Made by a program: the position numbers and the translations under genes. Of a stretch of DNA of 64,000 nt, positions 57,701 through 64,000 are shown piece by piece (position 1 is the first letter of the stretch; every line of letters starts with the position of its first letter). The stretch lies in assembly GCA_032718475.1 (NCBI GenBank), contig JAUCBJ010001486.1:32458-96457 (forward strand), written 5' to 3'. The notes below the pieces were generated by a model. The model was not told the origin of the DNA. It made no database searches and worked only from the letters and a program-made list of their open reading frames with translations. This DNA comes from Nemertoderma westbladi. Lineage: Eukaryota > Xenacoelomorpha > Nemertodermatida > Nemertodermatidae.

Positions 57701-59569
57701 CAAATCTTTGATTTCTCTCTCAGCTTCCAGGACAGGGATATTCTCATGGACTGTTCTACCGGGTACAGGCAGTGTAGTACTGTGTAAAGGGAATTTAGAG
57801 TTAAGCTCTGGAAGTACAGGGGTCTCTAGCACAGTAGTGGCTTTGGGAACGACAGGCCCAATTATTTCAGGCTCATCAACTATTGTAGGGAGTCTTTTGA
57901 CCTTAATAATTTGGTCTGTAGGTTCTATACTACCTAAGTCTGGGCTAGCTAGTTGTCTTCTAACCGCTGGGGGCAAATCAGGCAATTTGTGATGGTGAGA
58001 TGTTTTTCTACGCCTGCTTAGACGAGATCTATTTCCTCCGCCTTCAGGATCGGTGGTTTCGCTTTCCTCTGATGAGGTGTATCCCTGGCGTTTGGGAGTA
58101 GATCTTCTCATCATCTGCATGTGACTAGCAGTTAACTGTTTATTTATGTTGTCTTGCGTCTCTTGAAGATTTTCCAACTCCAGTTGTGTGGTCTCCTCAG
58201 ACGCTCTCCGTTCTGCTTCTGCTACTGCCTTTGCTGCTTTTCTTTCTGCTTCTGCTTCTGCCGCCGCTGCCTTTCTTTCTGCTTCTACTTCTGCCATTGC
58301 CGCTGTTACTTTTCTTTCTGCTTCTGCTTCTGCCGCCGCTGCCTTTCTTTCTGCTTCTACTTCTGCCATTGCCGCTGTTACTGCAGCTGCCTTTCGGTCC
58401 TCTATCCGTTTTTTCTTTACTAGTTCTTCTTGGACTCTAGTGAGGCGGAGTTTTTCATCAAACTCAGCTTGGTTAGCAGCTAACATTTCAGCATCGATTG
58501 AGTCTAACACACACTGGGTTCCTTCACTATTAGGGGAAAGTCCAGACAGCCGTCTCCTCAACTCTTCGTCTCCTAGGAATCGCTGATAGTCGGACAGATA
58601 TATGTCGATGGCGTCTCTCGTTCGTGGTCTCTCTGCGGTCTCTTCGCCTTCCACTTGAGAAAGGGTGGCATCGGTTGGTTCTTCATAGGTTAGTCTCTCA
58701 GACAGCTGGGATTTCCACTGGTCCGTTTCTTGTACTTTGAGACCTACCCGCTGGAACCAAGTTTTGACAGCAACCTGCAGCGACGTGTCCTGTCTTCTTT
58801 TGGAAGTTTCCTCAAAGGCTGATAGGATTAGTCTAATGCGTAGGGTTCTTTCGCGTACTTGATATAGCAGCTCTTCCTGCTCTTGAGGTCCTTGGGGTTG
58901 TCGAAACAGTTGTTCTTCCAATCGCTCTAAGGAGCCGAAGAATCCCTGCACATATCCTGCTGCCGACCTCTTCCAAACAGCTGGATCCATCGTATCTTTA
59001 GCCACTCCCATCCTGTGTATATCTTCCCAAGTAGCTTCGGACAAATCTAACGGGAGTCCGGGTCCGGGAAAGTTCCATTGTGACTCGACAACAGACATCA
59101 ATTCTTCGCTGGCGTATCCTGCATAATTATCTTGGGTCGCTCTCATACTTCTCGCCCAATCGGCTTGATGTTCTTCCACCGCAATCAATATAGTAGTTAG
59201 TACTGCGGCAGGAAGGGTGAGAAGGGGGTCCGAGTAGGCTGTAGCCGCCATCTGCAATCCGCGTTCGGGGGTCAGCTCTACAGTATCCGAACTACTGGAG
59301 CTATCTGATCGCTGGGAACAAGTTTCTTGACTAGGATGTTGCTGCTGTTGGACAGCTGCTTCCTGGTTCCGTTTGACTTGGGCCCGAGTGCCGATGATAG
59401 ACCTACGGTGTTGGATTAGCTTAGGGTCTGATACTACTACTGGAGGGATGACCTTTCTTTCAGTAGGAGGTGAGCTGAACTCCTTTCTTAATCGCTCCAC
59501 ACTCCTATCTGTGTCACAGATGGTTGTATCGATTAGACTGTCTGACAGGTTTTGCTGGGTGTCAGACAT
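51692..59569 (-). CDS. BEL-2 Gag-Pol polyprotein, C-terminally truncated
   Basis: A single frame of 2625 codons from MSDTQQNLSDSL. Gag: an N-terminal domain, an Ala/Glu/Lys coiled coil (about residues 390-460), a DUF1759-type core (VKFNGDEMKWLPFNEYY, about 780-880), and a zinc knuckle (CYNCLRPGHQRRTC, about 1115). Pol: protease (NALLDSGSTGTFID, about 1250), RT with ASDIEGMF and YMDD (54322-54342), RNase H (FGDASDMGIGIVAY), integrase zinc region (VHSKLYHAGRERVL ... CIPCRKAF), and catalytic core (GVDLFGPI, RSDKGTNFIGA, GGSWERLI). These define BEL/Pao. The last ~18 residues (after QQENVSAG) come from the accessory ORF read out of frame, replacing the DUF5641-type tail still present in BEL-1. Enzymatic cores look intact; activity without the tail is uncertain. 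Confidence 0.9.
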   Translation of the reverse strand: MSDTQQNLSDSLIDTTICDTDRSVERLRKEFSSPPTERKVIPPVVVSDPKLIQHRRSIIGTRAQVKRNQEAAVQQQQHPSQETCSQRSDSSSSSDTVELTPERGLQMAATAYSDPLLTLPAAVLTTILIAVEEHQADWARSMRATQDNYAGYASEELMSVVESQWNFPGPGLPLDLSEATWEDIHRMGVAKDTMDPAVWKRSAAGYVQGFFGSLERLEEQLFRQPQGPQEQEELLYQVRERTLRIRLILSAFEETSKRRQDTSLQVAVKTWFQRVGLKVQETDQWKSQLSERLTYEEPTDATLSQVEGEETAERPRTRDAIDIYLSDYQRFLGDEELRRRLSGLSPNSEGTQCVLDSIDAEMLAANQAEFDEKLRLTRVQEELVKKKRIEDRKAAAVTAAMAEVEAERKAAAAEAEAERKVTAAMAEVEAERKAAAAEAEAERKAAKAVAEAERRASEETTQLELENLQETQDNINKQLTASHMQMMRRSTPKRQGYTSSEESETTDPEGGGNRSRLSRRRKTSHHHKLPDLPPAVRRQLASPDLGSIEPTDQIIKVKRLPTIVDEPEIIGPVVPKATTVLETPVLPELNSKFPLHSTTLPVPGRTVHENIPVLEAEREIKDLSPVVPRQPATMLATPASAVEWVEEGRRGMNLLLGQMQETVYQIKGTVREGRAELQEVQQSIALERDKLVNIQKGIPIPPVTLCQPVRSEVLHAQGVEPTRIYTASEVETPIANPIKGDYRPVVNDIPYRPDNDPRNLYTDNSILNNTMAQESFTRQMARTEARQAVKVGEIVKFNGDEMKWLPFNEYYKDSIQNSVLSNGEKLRFLIKCLEGPPKLMALKFIGHPEGLRQVWDTLNIRYGNKDNIAKYLYAKLVAPRNFLNSRIIEFSDEIQEICRQLDWLGKSHEYQSSMVIGAVVSTLPKGGVCTRWDKKVLYMNEQQRRSPTMADLMSFLDGEVKLQLIKQSREKTSENKVSEKPASRRRVTPVCYTDDGESQASQEEDSGKDTDRSYYVDKTSKDVSKYKARNNDRREQVAKTPPQSPNRMHRRKPEERTRVHQVTQGKVSNIKPNCALCDGTHRLSACAEFLKKSLVDRRAVVWDKRLCYNCLRPGHQRRTCYSDIKCAKCGAKHHILLHSEFERDKQSQVSEPELHVQFSDVNDTDQESEMGGFYTDEFSDANESCYLINTAVYRALTYEKDTENEFPPTTFDRQPSWKAPTSNVGIREFPVVQVRVHGLNNSYIVNALLDSGSTGTFIDQEPAEDIFAGQPKFRTKLNMSGIMQVWKSTLTADYYVGVLSTPQDKLGAQGIRSVKMVAIKNFATTQADLYNWDEDESIQHLKIPRFQTDYPGVQILIGQNAHEALETLEKWPAQPQPLQTYAVRTRVGWYFTGPSRRTLEERMPQERICQVNDWEVESSEVDELTEKTPYSSDNDDIYQLFDEENTIDLLTENQTWKNQVNLCQLIRPSEPIAYNDELNDEIERYNARTRDELAVRFFTQELVEPNSYDKALSIEEERAKQIQETTTRFLKDQGRYEIGLPFRKREPRFINNRPLAEKRIAQLHRRLTANASAKEMYQTQLKKFITKGYAERVPEGTPVTERTYYLTHHYVPKPGKPHEVRVVFDGSALYMGQSLNSELLPGPNLLQSLLGILLRLRQYSIAFASDIEGMFLQVKALDRDRDSLRFLWWPEGDLNQKPVEYWMTIQAFGIISSPSNACSVVRTTANDNRDSFSKEVIDNIKRNIYMDDNLRSLPSVEEAIDVAKGTVECLKRGGFRLTKFTSNSREFLEAIPVEDRGTKDLDLIKDDLPETKTLGLKWDTERDILFFQLKQRDNPVRTKRICLSILSTYFDPLGFISPVILIARSLVQQMWLENHSWDDPLKGELLKKWMKWEDSLPAIENFIISRAYFGHVLPTYSYQLHVFGDASDMGIGIVAYLRVETPDGIKVALVTSKALINNKLKVPRAELKAALYATAIGWNVTEQIDYPLEKTVYWTDALLVLEYLTNEVCQFSVFVTNRVAIILSRTKIDQWRHCPGTINPADIASRGATPQELIDTPDWLGGPDFLSKEEDEWPPHLTTAEIRQAKGAETVKPKTRASKSKLFKPTIDLSVLHTSGNDASDPQSLNTNKSVVEIRDRDWKSGIPDVSQGISPMLQRAMHHYSSWNRLCKAVTYLRRCFHHHYSRTKTISDTAPLTSAQVHVIKNLPKYKTSDRFLKEKISHPEHEETNKQILRLLQCYEDSKKYFLLLRNPQMRLRDRFSSTMIDGLIRVGGRLTNAPLSFDTKFPILIRNLEVQIKMIVDVHSKLYHAGRERVLSEIRTRYYFDKPRRALNQVLRNCIPCRKAFSRPLTQREAELPRERVSFYEPPFTNTGVDLFGPIEVYRARTIVKRWCVIFVCMTCRAIHLDMVNDLSTNSFVLSLRRQIARFGTSNTMRSDKGTNFIGANNEIQAYVKDWNQRQVDDQLRITASSWTFNAADAPWWGGSWERLIRNVKTAFHFIVPCRAYLTDELLRTLMEEIAAYLNERPLMPVSSSPDSLEALTPAHFLLKKPVAMLPRSEIADGDEYCRRTWQLMQLLSRRFADHFEKHYLPTLQLRTKWFAQQENVSAGGRWSLYRTADVPRATYA

Positions 59570-61803
59570 GTTTAGCTATACAGTTGAATGTCTACTGCTA
59601 TAGTTACAGTTAAAGCAAGTCTATTAATTCAGTATGACCGTTGGCCTAGTACCGGTAATTTATTGCAGTATATTAGAATACCGGTATACACTTATAATAT
59701 ATATAAGTATTGTAAACTAGTTTTGTCACAGAGTACCGGTATATAAGTTTAGCACAAATATATATAAATATATAATAGGCCTATCGTGAATACCGGTATA
59801 CAGCTTACACTTATAGTATATATAAGTATAATTATGAACTAGAATTAATTACAGAGTACCGGTATGATTTCAGCCCAAATTTATAGAAATAAATATAATA
59901 AGCCTATGGTAAATACCGGTATGTCAATTATTTTAGAAAAATTGAATTTCTGAATATTTTAGGGTTACTTGGTTACTTTAACTTACTTTATTACCGTTAT
60001 TTAAGCAGTAGTCCAACTGATATTGAGACCTAGTTGTTGTATGGCAGGCCTACTATTGATAAATCGTTTGAGTTGATTTATAATATTTATATACCCGTTT
60101 AAGATGGGTTTTGTCAATATTCGAAATAAATGTTATTATTTCTGGGGGGTCACTACACAGAAGCTGTGCGCTCTCAGTGAAGTGTTAATTATTGGACACT
60201 AAAACAGATAATTATAATTTACCTAAGTTACTTAATACTACAAATTACGTACGATACGGGTGAGATTAAATCTCTAATTAAACACAACAAAAATATTACG
60301 TACGAAATTTTAGGGTAATTTTACAGGAAGTCTACAAACCAGCCTAACAAAGGGCTAGATTTCTGGTTATTACAACGGACAGGGTACTACGGTATTTGAA
60401 AATAATAAGTAGTAGTAAATATATTGCACTGTCCAGATAGGAAAATACCACCGCCTGACGACCTATAGCTGTATCGCTATAGGTACTACGTTATGTATCA
60501 CGGAGTGTTCCTACCTGGAAGTTAATTACCGCGGACTACCAGATCCAACGTGCCTATTAACCACTTTACAACACAAATATACTGCCTACACACTAATTAC
60601 TTCGGAAAGCACTGTACACTAAACCCTAAATTAGGTACAAGTACTGGTACAACAAATAATCAGTAGTTAAATATACTTGAACAGTTAAAAGAACCACGGC
60701 ATCTGCTGGAGTGACCGAAGCACAAAGTCACCAGTCTTTTCCTACGCCAAGCAGCCCGTGTAGTACCGGGGTTAATTTAACTATAACGGTATGTGTAACA
60801 AACACAATTACTGTAGGAATAAACTTGGGGACATGAATGTTGCGAATAATCGCATAAACTCTGAATAATAAATATTACGCTACCCGTACAGAATACTCAA
60901 ACAAATACAAACCAAAACGCTGGCAGACTACCACCAAGCCGAAATAAACTACTGTATGTGCAGATTCAAAAACGGTTAGTTAGTATGCGTTCTAACACGG
61001 TAGTACGACTTATTCTTTAAGAGGGGATTGACCTTACAGCTATGGCTGCCCCAACTTACTAACTGGCACTTTATCAGACAAACTCTACACACGCAGCAAT
61101 CTCTTCAGACCTAATAATAGCTAGACAACAATCCAGCCCACAAAATATCTGAGTAATAACTATTACGGTACCTGAACAGACCACACAAACAAACACAGGC
61201 CAAAACGCTGGCAGAATACTGTCAAGCCTAAATAAACTACAGTATGTGCAGATTCCAAAATGGTTAGTTAGTATGCATTCTAACACGGTAGTACGACTTA
61301 TTCTTTAAGAGGGGATTGACCTTACAGCTATGGCTGCCCCAACTTACTAACTGGCACTCTATCGGACAAACTCTACACACGCCGTAATCTCTCCAAACCC
61401 AACAACAATCCGACAACAGTCCGGCCTACAGTTATCTGAACAATCTGAGCAGACTTACACGTCTTCAGCTCAATATTAACTTACTAGGAAATAAAACTGA
61501 CAGAAATGGACCTAAGTAAAATCCCAATAAAAACCAGGCGTCCCCGATTTAATATCGAGACCTACCGGTATACAATAATCAAAATCGAATAATACTAATG
61601 TACTTATACTGGAAGTACCGGTTAGGATGGTTGGGCCTACAGACCTACAGAAGTACCGGTTCTGGCAGTTGGACCTACAGACCTACAGCAGTACCGTTTC
61701 TGCCAGTTGGGCCTACTGACCTACAGAAGTACCGGTTCAGGTTTACCGGTCGACCGGTACTTTCAACTTTATTGCTTACTGCAATAAAGACGATAACTGT
61801 TAT
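59570..61803 (-). other. BEL-2 leader between 5' LTR and gag
   Basis: 2.2 kb without a large frame. It has a tandem duplication of about 285 bp (about 60890-61150 and 61160-61440, both with TTCTTTAAGAGGGGATTGAC) that is single in BEL-1, and a minisatellite next to the LTR (61610-61745, about 46-bp unit containing GACCTACAGAAGTACCGGTT). TACCGGTA-type words are common. No tRNA-type TGG primer site follows the LTR. Confidence 0.7.
61610..61745. repeat. Minisatellite, about 46-bp unit, in the BEL-2 leader
   Basis: About three copies of a unit with CTACAGAAGTACCGGTTCTGGCAGTTGG, with variants. Confidence 0.7.
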
Positions 61804-63083
61804 TGTACGCGCTTTTGAAGACCTTTAGCAGTTTAACCTGCCAAAATTTATATGTCTTTTGGTTTATAAATAGACTTTAGAAGTTGACAAATATTTAATA
61901 CCAATAAACACAACATTAGCAGAAGCCAGCCTAGTGCGCGTCCATTCACCCGCTGGATATACCCGGGAGACTGGATTCTGAGGGCTTAGATTATTATTGC
62001 AGTGTAAGCTTACTGTATTATTCGATTGATCGTTAATAATTAATTTCTGACTAATATTATTCACTTTCGGGAAATATTAACAGTTCCTTTAGGACGTGGC
62101 GCTCTATCTAGGTAAACAGAGATATGACTTATACTAATCACAACGGTAAGTCGGTAAGGCTTATGATTCACGTATGAGGCGCATTCTTTAGGAAATGCTT
62201 AGTTATCAGTCACAATCATGCACACTACCGGTACCGGTAACACACAATACTGCTCACTAATTTGCCGGCCGTCAATGAATTTTATCATATATAAAGAGAA
62301 CAGCAACGGACTCATGTAGTGCTTATCAAATAGCATTAGGTTCACTACAAACCACAATAATATAAGTCGCAATCGCTATATATAACCCGTCTCTCTAACC
62401 TGTAGTGTATCAAGAAAATTGGGAAATTTGGGTTCTTTATAGATGTTATCCAAATAATATTCAACCAACTGATACAAAATATGACAACAGCAAACAGCAG
62501 CACAACAATGTATGTTGAACCGATAATGCAAGACTGAACGGAGTTGCACCGATTGTTATGCACTGATAACAGTTATACGCTCTATAATTTAAGCCTACTA
62601 ATGTTTCTTCTAAAGTATGAAAACGAGTTGACTCTAGAGCCGGTGTTCCTGGCCTAGATAGAAACAACACAACAGTAACAAGACAAGAAAAACAGTAAGA
62701 CTGAACACTCCTAGCATGATCTGCCAAAATATCTCCACATCGACAGAAAAAATCGCTCTGATTGGCTGTTAAGCTAAACAAAGAACCATGTGTCCAATGG
62801 CCGTTTCCATGTCAGCAACCAGCTGTTAGATGTCGTAATCTGAATCATCAAGGCTAAGCTGTGCCAGGGTATTTGGTGCATTGCGGGTTTTTTGCCTTAC
62901 CATGTCCGCCAAAGCACACATATAGAAGAATGACGTTTATGTCCGTTAAAACACCTATAACGGTACCTTGCGGGCGAGGGGGATATATATATAGTTAGAG
63001 AGCTTTTTAGAGTATTCCAGCGCCTGGGGGGAAACTGGATTGCAAAGCAAAAGGGCCAGTTATATCCCACAGAAGCTTTTACA
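61804..63083 (-). repeat. BEL-2 5' LTR
   Basis: 1280 bp, nearly identical to 49053-50327. It has an extra 6 bp (ACAAGA-type duplication near 62683) and a few single-base differences. Confidence 0.95.
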
Positions 63084-63088
63084 CTCTT
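63084..63088. repeat. Target-site duplication of BEL-2, right
   Basis: CTCTT immediately after the BEL-2 LTR. Five bases is the usual duplication size for BEL/Pao. Confidence 0.9.
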
Positions 63089-63952
63089 GATCCTAATAGT
63101 ATCACGGATCCTCCCGAACTGTACTCACTGTTCAAAGATCTAGTGTTACCCGAACAATTAATCGGTGGCACTCCGGTAGTGGGCTCTCTAGATATTCGCC
63201 CATCCTACCTAGCCGGATTGGGACGCGGACATTTAATATCGCCGTTTAACCCGTATAATCGTCCCGGTTTAACCCCGATACAACCCATCACCGAAGTCGA
63301 GGAGAGCGTTGTACGAAACGCGTTAGACGCTATTCGGCAAAAGATCGGAAAAGGAACTTACGATTGTTTAGATAAACGTAAATTGCAGCAGCAAGTCCAA
63401 CCGGTAAAAGAATTAGCTTTACCTCAGTTCGATCGAGAAATCCAGAATCTCGAGGAGGACATCGAACTTGGACGAACCTACTCTCTACAAGAGTTTTTAG
63501 ACGAACGCTTCCAACGACAAGCGGAGGAAAATCAGCTCGAGGAGAAGCATATCGAAATGGACGAGAGAGATGAAGCAGCTTTAGCCCAACCAGAAGCTCA
63601 AATCCTTATGACTGATCTCTATTCCAAAACCATCATTCATCCCTCGTTGGTTCCCCATTTCGGAGACAAACTCTTCGCCACGGTACAACCCCAACCGGTT
63701 GATATCAACCTAAGTTGTGTCGCTTGTGTCGACGGTATACTCGTTGAACCCCTGGACAATCGAGCGGATATTGTCCGTCGTATGGTACACGAGGTCAATC
63801 TACGCGCTAGACCTTTACCGAACTCATTTTATGGGATCAAAGACCACCCTTATTATGTCAATCTAACTCAATATTATATGGTGAAACCGGAAGATCCTCT
63901 GCATAGTTTAAAGTTTCTACCATTGATAAATCCCGCGGTGACTTGTTCATAA
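63089..63952 (+). pseudogene. Accessory ORF, middle part (BEL-1, right of BEL-2)
   Basis: It is open for 287 codons to TAA 63950-63952 and in phase with the left part once BEL-2 and one CTCTT are removed. No domain is recognised. It has a hydrophobic/Pro-Gly start (VVGSLDIRPSYLAGLGRG, PFNPYNRPGLTPIQP), a Gln/Glu-rich probable coiled coil (QNLEEDIELGRTYSLQEFLD, RQAEENQLEEKHIEM), then a Cys pair (LSCVACVDG) and HPYYVNLTQYYMVKPEDP. At 63937 the sequence jumps to the segment that in BEL-2 follows a Cys-rich region, but in another frame: a deletion of about 0.66 kb in BEL-1 relative to BEL-2. The natural frame therefore ends near 63936. Confidence 0.7.
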
Positions 63953-64000
63953 ACTCGCATCCAGAACTACAAGAAGTTCATAGACGACCCTATGAATATA
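63937..64000 (+). pseudogene. Accessory ORF, C-terminal part (BEL-1), cut by the window end
   Basis: In a third phase it encodes GDLFINSHPELQEVHRRPYE, almost identical to BEL-2 at about 50760-50822 (GDLFVNSHPELQEVYRRPYE). It continues beyond the window. Confidence 0.75.

Larger units (their letters stand above)
49053..63083 (-). mobile_element. BEL-2: young BEL/Pao element inserted in BEL-1
   Basis: A 14,031-bp element on the minus strand: 5' LTR 61804-63083, leader 59570-61803, gag-pol 59569-51692, remains of the accessory ORF 51745-50406, a short 3' UTR, and 3' LTR 50327-49053. The LTRs differ by roughly five substitutions and one 6-bp indel, about 0.4%, so the insertion is recent. Gag-pol is open over 2600 codons, but its last ~96 codons are lost by deletion, so the copy is probably not autonomous. 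Confidence 0.95.
35143..64000 (+). mobile_element. BEL-1: old BEL/Pao element, split by BEL-2, 3' end off-window
   Basis: The order on the plus strand is: 5' LTR 35143-36337, leader to 38182, broken gag-pol 38183-46422, non-coding spacer to 48158, accessory ORF from 48159. It is interrupted at 49052 by BEL-2 (49053-63083) and resumes at 63084/63089 to the window end. The 3' LTR is not in the window. Gag-pol carries several frameshifts and stops, so the copy is dead. Confidence 0.9.

Overview
The window is eukaryotic, from an invertebrate animal. It carries a Cys-loop (nicotinic-type) receptor exon with a splice acceptor and a polyadenylation signal, a BRMS1/Sds3-family chromatin gene, a six-finger C2H2 gene, and retroelement types common in invertebrates (BEL/Pao, CsRn1-type Ty3/Gypsy, LINEs, and non-autonomous inverted-repeat elements). 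The phylum cannot be fixed from sequence alone. Most of the 64 kb is nested mobile DNA in an AT-rich background. LAYOUT: 1-3448 is the 5' end of a minus-strand BEL element that runs off the left edge. Its LTR is split by a 2 kb inverted-repeat element and ends only 56 bp before the receptor exon (3505-4268). 4345-8400 is AT-rich with a degenerate hAT-like remnant, an inverted-repeat element containing a hammerhead-ribozyme-like core, and a 5'-truncated LINE with an 11-bp target duplication. 8401-21600 is a stack: a truncated LINE, a 19-bp minisatellite, and a 54-bp satellite split by a LINE, which is itself split by a young CsRn1-type Gypsy element (15211-19765). 21600-28100 is the most gene-like part, with two intronless minus-strand genes: BRMS1-like (22134-23126) and C2H2 (26742-27887). 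28100-35120 is AT-rich with degenerate repeats, an inverted copy of the C2H2 gene's 5' flank, and a second element with a hammerhead-like core, here placed between tRNA-like A and B boxes. 35143-64000 is one old BEL element (BEL-1, plus strand, 3' end beyond the window) split by a young element of the same family (BEL-2, minus strand, 49053-63083). BEL-2 is flanked by the 5-bp duplication CTCTT and its two 1.28-kb LTRs are almost identical. 

MAIN RESULT: this BEL family carries a long extra reading frame between pol and the 3' LTR. In BEL-1 it starts at 48159. Removing BEL-2 plus one copy of the target duplication joins 49052 to 63089 in the same frame. BEL-2 holds other parts of the same gene (50406-51745, minus strand). 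The two copies have lost different segments, so together they outline an ancestral gene of about 2.8 kb. I do not recognise the product. It is Cys/His-rich in places, ends in a very basic tail, and shows no obvious signal peptide or membrane anchor, so it does not look like the glycoprotein env genes known from some BEL elements. 

The second notable result is a pair of minimal type I hammerhead-like motifs (6452-6492 and 34821-34866, both minus strand), each inside a different inverted-repeat element.
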